Shown here: piece after piece, positions 1-7,106 of the stretch | Layout: every line of letters starts with the position of its first letter | Position numbering within the stretch: position 1 is the first letter of the stretch | Assembly: GCA_025935235.1 (NCBI GenBank) | Contig: JAICVT010000139.1 | Span: 1 to 10,065 of the forward strand | Direction: 5' to 3' | From: Ktedonobacterales bacterium | GTDB lineage: Bacteria > Chloroflexota > Ktedonobacteria > Ktedonobacterales > JADMIN01 | Length of the DNA stretch: 10,065 nucleotides | Program-made: the position numbers and the translations under genes | Notes under the pieces: model-generated | Told to the model about the DNA's origin: nothing | The model's input: only the letters and a program-made list of their open reading frames with translations | Database searches by the model: none

Positions 1-1
1 C

Positions 2-217
2 GATCCGCTGGGCGAGCGGCTGGGCAAGCTGGCGAAGGAGCAGGGCATGCTGCTGATGCTCTGCGACCAGTGCGCCACCGAGCGCGGCCTGGCGCGGCAG
101 CTCGACGACGGCTCGTATGTCGCGCAGGATGTCGTAGACGGAGTGCGCGTCGGCTGCTTCCCCGATCTCTACGCCGCGCTATCAGGCAACCCACCCGATC
201 AGGTCATTACCCTCTAG
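2..217 (+). CDS. DsrE-like (SaoD-like) small sulfur-relay/peroxiredoxin-fold protein, C-terminal part
   Basis: This open frame enters from the left edge and ends at TAG 215-217, giving the last 71 residues. A CxxC pair (LCDQC, codons 62-64 and 71-73) is followed by CATERGL, then DGVRVGCFPDLYAAL with a third cysteine (155-157), and the tail ends PDQVITL. This order (a strand with cysteine, a segment containing RGL, a 'VDGV.VG..DLY' strand-helix, and a final 'D.V.T' strand) matches the C-terminal half of DsrE/DsrF-like proteins. Members of that family carry sulfur as cysteine persulfide or act as small redox proteins in the cytosol. The cysteine-rich pattern is closest to what I recall of SaoD-type members, but that subgroup assignment is tentative. 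The start and any operon partners lie outside the window. Alternative: an unrelated Cys-rich protein with a similar fold. Confidence 0.55.
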   Translation, partial: DPLGERLGKLAKEQGMLLMLCDQCATERGLARQLDDGSYVAQDVVDGVRVGCFPDLYAALSGNPPDQVITL

Positions 218-226
218 TGCATGACG

Positions 227-255
227 CCCCTCGCCCTTGGTGAGATGGGCAGGGG
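227..255 (+). terminator. GC-rich stem-loop downstream of the DsrE-like gene, possible terminator
   Basis: The hairpin pairs CCCCT (227-231) and GCCC (233-236) with GGGC (247-250) and AGGGG (251-255). It has one bulged C at 232 and a 10-nt loop, making nine base pairs. It begins 9 nt after the stop codon of the upstream gene and lies before the ATPase start, so it could end the upstream transcript. No T-run follows, so it is not a classical intrinsic terminator; the function is inferred from structure and position only. Confidence 0.4.
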
Positions 256-311
256 ACGCAGGCCGTCGCGCGCGTTGGCTATTCGCTGCAACGCGCGTGG
301 CGGCTTTCGCG

Positions 312-317
312 TAGAAT
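312..317 (+). promoter_or_regulatory. Putative -10 box (TAGAAT) implying a leaderless ATPase mRNA
   Basis: TAGAAT differs from the TATAAT consensus at one base. It ends 7 nt before the ATG at 325, so a sigma-70 start site would fall at about 324-325, on the start codon itself. No Shine-Dalgarno-like run precedes the ATG, which fits a leaderless transcript. No convincing -35 box or TGn extension is visible at the expected spacing, so the call is tentative. Confidence 0.35.
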
Positions 318-324
318 TGACGCT

Positions 325-2511
325 ATGAGCGCTACAGAGCGGGCTACCCGCACCAATACAACACTCCAGCTCACCGTTGTCGAAGGTCTGAGCGCGCCGC
401 GCGGCGCGGCCTATGTCAGCCCGGCGGCGCTCGACGCGCTCGAATGCCAGCCGGGCGATGTCATCCTCATTCAGAGCGCGCGGGCCACGATTGCGCGCAT
501 CTATTCCACACCACCCGACGGCACGCGCTCGGCGGTAGCGCCCGCGACCGATGGCGAGATTCAGATGGAAGGGCTGGTGCGCCAGAACGCCGGAGCCGCG
601 CTTGGCGAGCTAGTCAGCGTGCGCCGCGCGGCGCCACAGCCCGCCGTGAGCGTGGCGTTGACGCCCGCCAATGGCTCTGCCGCGCTGAGCGACGCCGAGA
701 TGCTGCATGTGGCGCGCGAGCTGAAAGGGCTGGCGGTGGTAGCGGGCGATCTGGTGCGGGTTTCGGGCATGGGACTGGCCGCGCGCGAGTTCCAGGTCTT
801 CTCGACCAACCCGGCCACGGCGGTTATCCTGGAGGGAGGCACGAGCGTGCGCATTCAGGCCACCGGCGCCACGACGCCGCGCGTCAGCCAGATCACCTAT
901 GAGGACATCGGCGGGCTGGGACAGGAATTGACACGCATCCGCGAGCAGATCGAACTACCGCTGAAGCATCCCGAGCTGTTCGACCGGCTGGGCATCGAGG
1001 CGCCCAAAGGCGTGCTGCTGTATGGCCCGCCCGGCACGGGCAAGACGCTGATCGCGCGAGCAGTGGCCACCGAGAGCGGCGCGCGCTTCTATAGCGTCAG
1101 CGGGCCGGAGATCATTGATAAGTTCTATGGCGAGAGCGAGGCGCAACTGCGCCGCGTCTTCACCGAGGCGCAGAAGACGGCGCCCAGCGTGATCTTCATT
1201 GACGAGATAGACGCCATCGCTCCGAAACGCTCGGAGGTCTTCGGCGAGGTCGAGAAGCGCGTGGTAGGGCAGCTGCTGACGCTGATGGACGGCCTGCGTG
1301 CGCGCGGACAACTCGTAGTGGTAGCGGCGACCAACCGCCCCGACGCGCTTGATCCGGCTCTGCGGCGACCGGGGCGCTTCGATCGCGAGATCAATCTGCA
1401 CGCGCCCGACTATCAGGGGCGCATCGAGATCCTGCGCATCCACAGCCGCGATATGCCGCTGGCGCACGATGTGGACCTCGGCGAGTTGGCCCGCATCACG
1501 CCGGGCTTCGTGGGCGCCGATCTGGCCGCGCTCTGCCGCGAATCGGCGATGTCGGCGCTGCGCCGCACGTTCCCACGCGCGGTGCTGACCAATGGCAGCA
1601 TCCCCTCCGACCACCTGCTGGCGCTGACCGTGACGATGAGCGATTTTCTGGATGCGCTGCGCAGCATCGAGCCGTCGGCGGCGCGCGAGGTCGCGGTGGA
1701 GCTGAGTCGCACGACGTGGGACGACGTGGGGGGGCTGGAGGATGTCAAGCGCTCGCTGGTCGAGACGATCCAGTGGCCGCTGCGCTATCCGGAGCTGTAC
1801 GCGGCGATGGATCTGGAGCCGACGCGCGGCGTGTTGCTGGCGGGCCCTCCTGGAACGGGCAAGACGCTGATCGCGCGGGCGCTGGCGACCGCCTGCCAGG
1901 CCAACTTCATCTCGGTCAAGGGGCCGGAGCTGCTCTCGAAGTGGGTCGGCGAGTCGGAGCGTGGCGTGCGCGAGACCTTCCAGCGGGCGCGTCAGGTCGC
2001 GCCATGCGTGCTGTTCCTGGATGAGATGGACGCGCTAGCGCCTCAGCGCGGCGGCGCGTTTGACGCGGTTGGCGACCGGCTGATCGGCCAACTGCTGACC
2101 GAGCTGGATGGCATCGAGGGGCGGCGTGGGGTGATCGTGGTCGGCGCGACCAACCGCCCAGAGCTGATTGATCCCGCCGTGCTGCGCTCTGGACGCTTCG
2201 ATCTGGTCGTGGAGCTGCCACTGCCCGACCGCGAGGCTCGGCGCGCGATCCTGACCATCCACACGCGCAAACGCGCGCTGGCCGCCAACGTCTCGCTGGA
2301 CTCGCTGGCCAAGAAGACCGATGGTTTCAGCGGCGCCGATCTGGAGGCTGCCTGCCGCCGCGCGGCCAATCTGGCGCTGGCCGAGTGGATGCGCGAGCGC
2401 GGGGCCAGCGCCGAGGCGGAGAATCGCGCGACCACGCCGCTCAAGACCAACAGCCCGCAGATCGAGATGCGTCACTTCGAGGCGGCCTTCGCGGAGGCGC
2501 GCGAGAAGTAG
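325..2511 (+). CDS. CDC48/VAT family tandem AAA+ ATPase
   Basis: This is a two-ring AAA+ unfoldase of the CDC48/p97/VAT family, expected to form cytosolic hexamers that use ATP to extract or unfold proteins through a central pore. Residues about 11-105 resemble the CDC48 double-psi barrel (LSAPRGAAYVSP..., CQPGDVILI, MEGLVRQNAG), and about 107-185 the second N subdomain. D1 (about 190-445) has Walker A GPPGTGKT 234-241, Walker B FIDE 291-294, sensor N337, pore loop KFYGESE 266-272 and arginines in LRRPGRFD 346-353. D2 (about 465-725) has Walker A 507-514, LDE 565-567, pore loop KWVGESE 539-545, N610 and RSGRFD 621-626. Both rings therefore look catalytically complete. The length of 728 residues is normal for archaeal VAT. 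The C-terminus (EAREK) lacks an HbYX proteasome-docking motif. No adaptor or proteasome gene is adjacent, so the substrates cannot be read from context. The start is supported by the onset of N-domain similarity, not by an RBS. Confidence 0.95.
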   Translation: MSATERATRTNTTLQLTVVEGLSAPRGAAYVSPAALDALECQPGDVILIQSARATIARIYSTPPDGTRSAVAPATDGEIQMEGLVRQNAGAALGELVSVRRAAPQPAVSVALTPANGSAALSDAEMLHVARELKGLAVVAGDLVRVSGMGLAAREFQVFSTNPATAVILEGGTSVRIQATGATTPRVSQITYEDIGGLGQELTRIREQIELPLKHPELFDRLGIEAPKGVLLYGPPGTGKTLIARAVATESGARFYSVSGPEIIDKFYGESEAQLRRVFTEAQKTAPSVIFIDEIDAIAPKRSEVFGEVEKRVVGQLLTLMDGLRARGQLVVVAATNRPDALDPALRRPGRFDREINLHAPDYQGRIEILRIHSRDMPLAHDVDLGELARITPGFVGADLAALCRESAMSALRRTFPRAVLTNGSIPSDHLLALTVTMSDFLDALRSIEPSAAREVAVELSRTTWDDVGGLEDVKRSLVETIQWPLRYPELYAAMDLEPTRGVLLAGPPGTGKTLIARALATACQANFISVKGPELLSKWVGESERGVRETFQRARQVAPCVLFLDEMDALAPQRGGAFDAVGDRLIGQLLTELDGIEGRRGVIVVGATNRPELIDPAVLRSGRFDLVVELPLPDREARRAILTIHTRKRALAANVSLDSLAKKTDGFSGADLEAACRRAANLALAEWMRERGASAEAENRATTPLKTNSPQIEMRHFEAAFAEAREK

Positions 2512-2575
2512 CGGATGCTGTGCGCTGGCGGTTGAGACCGCGCCTGAGTGCAGTGTTCCAACAGTGGAGCAACGG

Positions 2576-2701
2576 GCGGCTGAAGCCGCAGCTATGTGAC
2601 CTGCGGGCCGCAAAGCCCACCTGCGCGGGCTGGGATCAGTGGGGGTGAGCCTGCGAAGGCAGGCTTTGCGGCGGAACGCCCATAGCCGCGGGTTTACCCG
2701 C
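2576..2701. repeat. Nested palindromic intergenic element
   Basis: The 224-bp gap between the ATPase and the DUF4139 gene is packed with dyads. GCGGCT-GA-AGCCGC (2576-2589) is a tight hairpin. GCCGCAAAGCC (2607-2617) is exactly inverted at 2662-2672. GCTATG (2591-2596) is inverted as CATAGC (2681-2686), and beyond one mismatch the pairing continues with CCGC/GCGG. GCCTGC-GAAG-GCAGGC (2649-2664) and GCGGGT-TT-ACCCGC (2688-2701) are further perfect hairpins. The nested arrangement resembles a dispersed REP/BIME-like intergenic element. It could alternatively act as an RNA terminator, attenuator or mRNA stabiliser. No coding region is supported here. Confidence 0.6.
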
Positions 2702-2735
2702 CCGTGTCTGGGGGTTTGACAGCGGGAGGGGCAAT

Positions 2736-4358
2736 ATGCGACTGGAACTGAGCGCGCCAATCGTCGAGGTGACGGTGTATCCCGATCGCGCGCAGGTGAC
2801 GCGACGCGGCAGTGTGGAGGCGCCCGAAGCGGGCGAGCATGAGGTGACGCTGGCGCAGCTTCCTCGCACACTGGCGCAGGATTCGCTGCGGGTGTCGGGG
2901 CGCGGCGCGGCGGGCGCGCAGTTGCTTGGCGTTGATCTGGGCGAGGAGTATCATGCCGCGCCGCCCGAGGAGCAGACACAGGCGCTCCAGACCGAGATTG
3001 ATCGGCTGACGCGCGCGGTAGCTACACTGGACCAGCGGCTCAGCCTGCTGGAGCAGCAGCGCGGCTGGCTAAAGACGCTCGGCGAGTATGCCGCGCGTGG
3101 GCTGGCCTATGGGCTGATTCGTGGCGCGGCCCAGGCGGATGACCCGGAGCGCATCTTCGCCATCGCGCGTGACGAGAGCGAGCGGCTGACGACGCTGACG
3201 CTCGATACGCAGGCCGAGCGGCAGGGCGTCGTCCGGGAGCTGGAGGCGCGCAAACGCGAGCTGGAGGCCATCCGCGGAGGCTCGCCAGATCGCTTCCAGG
3301 CCACCATTCGCGTGCGGGCGGCCAGCGCGGGGCTGATGTCCTTCGACGTGTCGTATCTGGTCTACAACGCGGGCTGGGCGCCGCGCTATGACGCGCGCGT
3401 GGATACTGAAGCGGCCAAGGTACAACTCTCGCAACAGGCGCAGGTACGCCAGTGGTCGGGCGAAGAGTGGGCTGGCATGCAGCTGACCGTCTCCACCGCG
3501 CGGCCCAGCGCGGCGGTCGCGCTGCCCGATGAGGCGCCCGTCTGGTATCTGGAGCAGCGCCCGCCGATGCAGCCGCGCGTCTTCGCCTCCGCGATGCGCG
3601 CGCCACGCGCCAAGGGCTCGGGCGATGAGTCGGCGCCGTTCGCGGCGATGGCGGGCATGACGCTGGAGCAGCAAGATGCTGTGGCCGATATGGCGATGGT
3701 CAACGCCGATTTCGAGAACGCGGGCGCGGCGCAGATCTTCCGTGTCGCTGGCGAGATCCGCATCCCGTCGGATGGTCAGCCGCATACGGTGGGCATTGGC
3801 GATGACGAGCTGCCCGCGCGGCTAGAGTATGTCGCTGATCCCAGTGTGGCTGAGGGAGCGCACCTGCGCGCCGTGACGCTGAACGCCACCGGCCATGCGC
3901 TGCCCGCTGGCCCGCTGCATGTCTTCCACAGCGGCGCAGCGGGCGATGAATATGTCGGCGAGACGACGCTGGCCGCTACCGCCGAGGGAGCGCAGTTGAA
4001 GCTCTACCTCGGCGTCAACGACAACATCACCGTCAAGCGCGAGCTGGTGGAGCGCGATACCGATCGCGGCAGCCTGCTGCAGGGCGGCGTGCGGCGCACG
4101 ACCGTCGGCTATCGCGTGACGCTAGCCAACCGCACGGACGCTCCGCAGCGCGTCATCCTGCAAGATCGCCTGCCGATCTCCAAGCATGAGCGCATCAAGG
4201 TCAAGCCGCTGGAGTTGCGCCCGCAGCCCACCAGCCAGACCAAACTCGATCAGCTCACCTGGGAGCTACAGCTGGCGCCCGGCGAGGAGCGCAAGATCGA
4301 GTGGCGCTTCCTGGTCGAGTCGCCCGCCGACCTCGATTTCATCGGCATGCCGTCGTAG
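2736..4358 (+). CDS. MuiA-like protein with DUF4140 and DUF4139 domains
   Basis: This 540-residue protein belongs to the 'mucoidy inhibitor MuiA' / DUF4139 family, whose biochemical role is not established. The N-terminal DUF4140-like part spans about residues 8-70 (VEVTVYPDRAQVTR, then LPRTLAQDSLRVSG). Charged, Leu/Gln/Glu-rich stretches at about 76-113 and 145-182 look like coiled coil. The DUF4139-like part starts near residue 200 (SFDVSYLVYNAGWAPRYDA, QWSGEEW, LTVSTARPS) and runs to the C-terminus (DRLPISKHERIKVK, LTWELQLAPGE, ADLDFIGMPS). No signal peptide or membrane segment is visible, so it is probably cytosolic, whereas some relatives are exported. A strong Shine-Dalgarno run, GGGAGGGG (2724-2731), sits just upstream and fixes the ATG. 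It is co-oriented with the ATPase but separated by the palindromic element, so shared transcription is uncertain. Confidence 0.88.
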   Translation: MRLELSAPIVEVTVYPDRAQVTRRGSVEAPEAGEHEVTLAQLPRTLAQDSLRVSGRGAAGAQLLGVDLGEEYHAAPPEEQTQALQTEIDRLTRAVATLDQRLSLLEQQRGWLKTLGEYAARGLAYGLIRGAAQADDPERIFAIARDESERLTTLTLDTQAERQGVVRELEARKRELEAIRGGSPDRFQATIRVRAASAGLMSFDVSYLVYNAGWAPRYDARVDTEAAKVQLSQQAQVRQWSGEEWAGMQLTVSTARPSAAVALPDEAPVWYLEQRPPMQPRVFASAMRAPRAKGSGDESAPFAAMAGMTLEQQDAVADMAMVNADFENAGAAQIFRVAGEIRIPSDGQPHTVGIGDDELPARLEYVADPSVAEGAHLRAVTLNATGHALPAGPLHVFHSGAAGDEYVGETTLAATAEGAQLKLYLGVNDNITVKRELVERDTDRGSLLQGGVRRTTVGYRVTLANRTDAPQRVILQDRLPISKHERIKVKPLELRPQPTSQTKLDQLTWELQLAPGEERKIEWRFLVESPADLDFIGMPS

Positions 4359-4383
4359 CGCACGCCCAAACAGGACTACTGAA

Positions 4384-4412
4384 GCGTATACTTCGGTTGC
4401 GGCGCCGACACC
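4384..4412 (+). promoter_or_regulatory. Putative toxin-antitoxin promoter (-10 TATACT) with overlapping dyad
   Basis: TATACT (4387-4392) is a good -10 candidate and would start transcription near 4399, about 47 nt before the antitoxin ATG. Immediately downstream, 4395-4412 is an 18-bp dyad centred on CGGCGCCG, with 7 of 9 positions paired. A dyad at the start site is where a toxin-antitoxin autorepressor would be expected to bind. No good -35 box is visible. Both promoter and operator are inferences from pattern. Confidence 0.35.
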
Positions 4413-4445
4413 ATCCGGTCACGGCACCTCTGAAGGGAGTGTAGT

Positions 4446-4703
4446 ATGGGCATGCGCACAGTAGATGTCGAATATCCTGATGACGCGCTGACAAGCGGCC
4501 TGACCGAAGACCAGATCAAGGCGCTCGCTCGTGAGGCGCTCTATGTGAAGTTGTACGAGCAGGGCGCTATCTCCTCTGGGCGCGCCGCCCAGCTCCTCAG
4601 CATGACACGCTGGGAGTTCCTTGACCTCTTGGGCCGCTATGGTGTGTCCTACCTTGATGAGTCCGCTGATCTGGACGAAGAGGTTCGGCGTGCGCAACCG
4701 TGA
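4446..4703 (+). CDS. UPF0175 family antitoxin-like protein
   Basis: This 85-residue protein matches the UPF0175 pattern. A short N-terminal strand (RTVDVEYPDDAL) is followed by a helical DQIKALAREALYVKLYEQG and the typical ISSGRAAQLLSMTRWEFLDLLGRYGVS helix-turn-helix-like stretch (residues about 42-68). It ends in an acidic tail (DESADLDEEV). Such proteins are commonly encoded next to PIN-domain proteins and are taken to be antitoxins and DNA-binding autorepressors. Here the gene overlaps the DUF3368 toxin gene by 14 bp. The Shine-Dalgarno-like AAGGGAG (4433-4439), six bases before the ATG, supports the start. The HTH would make it the likely repressor of its own operon. Confidence 0.85.
   Translation: MGMRTVDVEYPDDALTSGLTEDQIKALAREALYVKLYEQGAISSGRAAQLLSMTRWEFLDLLGRYGVSYLDESADLDEEVRRAQP
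4677..4683 (+). promoter_or_regulatory. Ribosome binding site that sets the toxin start
   Basis: GAAGAGG inside the antitoxin's last codons lies 6 nt before GTG 4690. It is the only convincing Shine-Dalgarno in front of the conserved toxin N-terminus. It therefore supports a GTG start over the upstream ATG at 4621 or the GTG at 4708. Confidence 0.55.
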
Positions 4704-5175
4704 CCCGGTGGTATCGAATACTACTCCGCTCATCACACTGTCTGGTGTCGGCTTGCTCGATCTGTTGCCCGCGCTTTATCAGGCGATTCAGATTCCTGAA
4801 GCCGTGTACACCGAGTACCAGCAGGGGCGCCTGCATGTTCCTGGTAGCCCAGACCTCGCTGAGCTTCCCTGGCTCTCCGTTCACGAGACCGCCCCAGACC
4901 CTATGATCCCCGTCACTCTCGATGCAGGCGAAGCCGAAGCTATTGCGCTTGCTCGCGCGATTCAAGCCCGTCTGATTCTACTGGATGAACGGCGTGGTCG
5001 AGCCGTGGCCGCGCGGTTGGGGCTTCCAGTAGCAGGTTCACTGGCTGTACTGCTGCAAGCCAAGAGGCGGGGACTCATTCCATTGGTAGCGCCAGTCCTT
5101 GATCAGATGATCGCGCAAGGGCGACGTATCAGCCCACAGCTTCGTACGCAGGTGTTGGCCAGCGCAGGCGAGTGA
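4690..5175 (+). CDS. DUF3368 PIN-like toxin
   Basis: From GTG 4690 the product has 161 residues, a normal DUF3368 length. Family hallmarks in order are VVSNTTPLI (residues 7-15), IPEAVYTEY (35-43), DAGEAEAIALA (78-88), LLDERRGRAVA (97-107), and a C-terminal GSLAVLLQAKRRGLIP helix with LDQMIAQGRRIS. DUF3368 proteins are PIN-fold, VapC-like probable RNases. The acidic residues expected around the metal site are present (E42, E81/E83, D99, E100). The first PIN position carries Asn10, a substitution I recall in other DUF3368 proteins. The gene overlaps the UPF0175 antitoxin by 14 bp, which implies translational coupling. An ATG at 4621 in the same frame would add 23 residues without family similarity and was not used. 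Codon use is less GC-biased than in neighbouring genes, suggesting acquisition by transfer. Confidence 0.85.
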   Translation: MRNRDPVVSNTTPLITLSGVGLLDLLPALYQAIQIPEAVYTEYQQGRLHVPGSPDLAELPWLSVHETAPDPMIPVTLDAGEAEAIALARAIQARLILLDERRGRAVAARLGLPVAGSLAVLLQAKRRGLIPLVAPVLDQMIAQGRRISPQLRTQVLASAGE

Positions 5176-5207
5176 GCGCAGTTTGGCGGGCTGGAATACG
5201 CACGGCG

Positions 5208-7106
5208 CTACTCTGCGGGCTCTCGCTGACCCGCGCCGATGTGCTCCTCCAGGAAGCGGGCGATGGCGGGGTAGGCGACCAGGCGGTTGGCGCGCTTGAT
5301 GAGGCCGTGGCCCTCATCCTCATAGCGCTGGTACTCGACGGGCATGCCGCGCTGGCGCAGCGAGGCGACGATCTGCTCCGCCTCGCCAACCGGCACGCGC
5401 GGATCGTTGGCGCCGTGCGCGACGAAGAGGGGCGCGGCGATGCGCTCGACATGGTGGATCGGCGAGATCGCCGTCAGGAAGTCGCGATCCTGCTCCAGGC
5501 TGCCATACTCCGCCTCGCGCAGTTTGCGCCGCCAGGGACTGGTCTGCTCCAGGAACGTGACGAAGTTGGCGATGCCGACGATGTCCACACCAGCGGCCCA
5601 GATGTCGGGATAGGTCGTCAGCGCGGCGAGTGTCATGAAGCCGCCATAGCTGCCGCCCATCACGGCGATGCGGCGGGGGTCGGCGATAGTGCTGTCGGCC
5701 AGCCAGCGGGCGGCGGAGCGCAGATCGGCGACCGAGTCCATGCGCAGTCGCACGTCGTCGAGGCTCATGTAGTGGTGGCCGTAGCCGGAACTGCCGCGCA
5801 CATTCGGCGCGAGTACGACATAGCCGCAGGCGACGAAATACTGCACGATGGCGTTGAAGGTCGGACGATACTGGCTCTCCGGCCCGCCGTGGACGTAGAC
5901 GACAGCAGGGCGCGCCTCGGCGCTCGCCTGGCGCGGTGTGTAGAGAAAGGCCGGAATCTGGCGGCCATCGAAGGTTGGGAACTGGATCAGACTGGGGCTG
6001 ACGAACGATTCGCGCGCCACGCCGCCCGTCGCGCTGCGCGTGATCTGGCTGAGCGCGCCGCTTTCCGCGTCCAGCGTCCACACGTCGAGCGGGGCGCCAG
6101 AGGCCTGACGCGCGAAGGCCAGCCGCCGCCCATCCGGCGACCACGTCAGATCGCTCAGTACGCACTGGCCCAGGTCTGGCGTCGGCAGCGGCTGGCGGCT
6201 CTCCCAGCCCTTCCGCACGTCGAATAGCTCCAGGCGCGAATAGCCCTGCTCGTTGATTACCAGCGCCAGACGCGCGCCATCGTCGCTGACTGCCAGCGCC
6301 TCGGCGTCCCACTCGCCATCGGTCAGATAGCGCAACGCGCCTGATTGCAGGTCGAGATAGGCAAGCTGGCTGGCATCGCGCTCCACATCGCTGAGCAGAT
6401 AGAGTCCGGCGCGGTCGGCGCTCCAGGCGGGCGCCACATGCGAGGCATGCTCTGCCGTTGGCTCAGGGGTCAGTGCGCGGGCGGCTCCGCTGGCGCAATC
6501 CAGCATGATGAGCTGGTTGCGAAAGAATGTCTCGTGGCGTCCAATCAGGATCGAGCGGCCATCAGGCGAATAGCGCTCCGGCCAGTACGTGCCATCAGGC
6601 AGCGCGAACATGCGTGATTGGCCTGTGCGCAGGTCCACCTCGTGGATGTCGAAGTAGCGCGCATCGCGCTCGTTGCTGGCGTAGACGATGCGCCCACCAT
6701 CGGGCGACCAGCCACCGAAATGGCAGATGACATCTGGCGCGCCCGCGATATGGCGCAGCGTGGCGCCATCGGCTGTCAGCAGGTAGAGTTGGGTCAGCTC
6801 GCTGCCATTCGCGTCGCCGCACAGTATCATTCGGTCGTCGTTGGGCGCGTAGACTACCCGCGAGACCCGCTCGCCACGGAAGGTGAGCTGGTCGGGCCAG
6901 AGCGGCGCGCTCGTCCCGCTTGCCCTGCTCGCCTCGCTTGCCCCGCTCGGAGCGGCGCTGCGCCAAGCCTCCGTCGCGCCTGTGATGTCGCTGAGGAAGG
7001 CGATCGCGGCGCCAGCGTGCGAGAAGCTGGGGCCGTAGGCGCTGCGGGCATTCAGGTAGCGCGCGAAATCCGGCGCGTCAGGTCCATCGGGTGCAGGGCT
7101 GGTCAT
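5208..7106 (-). CDS. S9 family (prolyl oligopeptidase-like) serine peptidase
   Basis: This 632-residue protein combines an N-terminal beta-propeller (about 20-370, with repeated WSPDG/YSPDG/TWSPDG strands as in WD40-like/TolB-like blades) with a C-terminal alpha/beta hydrolase (about 375-625). The hydrolase carries the oxyanion HGGP motif (406-409), nucleophile Ser486 in GGSYGGF, Asp568 in GANDPR and His600 in DEGHGL. The layout matches acylaminoacyl-peptidase/oligopeptidase members of S9, which cut short peptides inside the cytosol; no signal peptide is visible. An AAGGA Shine-Dalgarno (minus strand, 7116-7120) lies 9 nt before the ATG. The N-terminus has a low-complexity Ser/Ala/Gly patch at 51-67 caused by an 18-bp duplication. 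The gene converges on the toxin gene with a 32-bp gap and is divergent from the sigma factor. Exact substrate preference cannot be told from sequence. Confidence 0.94.
   Translation of the reverse strand: MTSPAPDGPDAPDFARYLNARSAYGPSFSHAGAAIAFLSDITGATEAWRSAAPSGASEASRASGTSAPLWPDQLTFRGERVSRVVYAPNDDRMILCGDANGSELTQLYLLTADGATLRHIAGAPDVICHFGGWSPDGGRIVYASNERDARYFDIHEVDLRTGQSRMFALPDGTYWPERYSPDGRSILIGRHETFFRNQLIMLDCASGAARALTPEPTAEHASHVAPAWSADRAGLYLLSDVERDASQLAYLDLQSGALRYLTDGEWDAEALAVSDDGARLALVINEQGYSRLELFDVRKGWESRQPLPTPDLGQCVLSDLTWSPDGRRLAFARQASGAPLDVWTLDAESGALSQITRSATGGVARESFVSPSLIQFPTFDGRQIPAFLYTPRQASAEARPAVVYVHGGPESQYRPTFNAIVQYFVACGYVVLAPNVRGSSGYGHHYMSLDDVRLRMDSVADLRSAARWLADSTIADPRRIAVMGGSYGGFMTLAALTTYPDIWAAGVDIVGIANFVTFLEQTSPWRRKLREAEYGSLEQDRDFLTAISPIHHVERIAAPLFVAHGANDPRVPVGEAEQIVASLRQRGMPVEYQRYEDEGHGLIKRANRLVAYPAIARFLEEHIGAGQREPAE
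6916..6951 (-). repeat. Imperfect 18-bp in-frame tandem repeat inside the S9 peptidase gene
   Basis: Two adjacent 18-base units, 6916-6933 and 6934-6951, match at 14 of 18 positions and encode a Ser/Ala/Gly-rich low-complexity patch near the N-terminus of the peptidase. AGCGGCGC flanks the region on both sides (6901-6908 and 6951-6958). The patch interrupts the first propeller blades and is probably a surface loop grown by slippage. Confidence 0.5.

Noticed and set aside
2576..2701. CRISPR array or riboswitch in the palindromic gap
   Set aside because: There are no regularly spaced direct repeats with unique spacers, and no riboswitch core that I can recognise. The structure is inverted repeats only.
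2035..2979. 314-residue minus-strand open frame across the ATPase end and the intergenic palindromes
   Set aside because: It crosses a palindromic element and two real genes, with no recognisable domain and Arg/Ala/Pro-rich composition typical of shadows.
4621..4689. Upstream ATG start for the DUF3368 toxin
   Set aside because: It would add 23 residues with no family similarity, read from the antitoxin coding sequence. GTG 4690 has GAAGAGG six bases upstream and begins just before the conserved motif.
5172..6227. Long + strand open frame opposite the S9 peptidase gene
   Set aside because: Its product is compositionally odd and matches no family I recognise, while the minus strand here has full peptidase motifs. 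It is a GC-rich antisense shadow.
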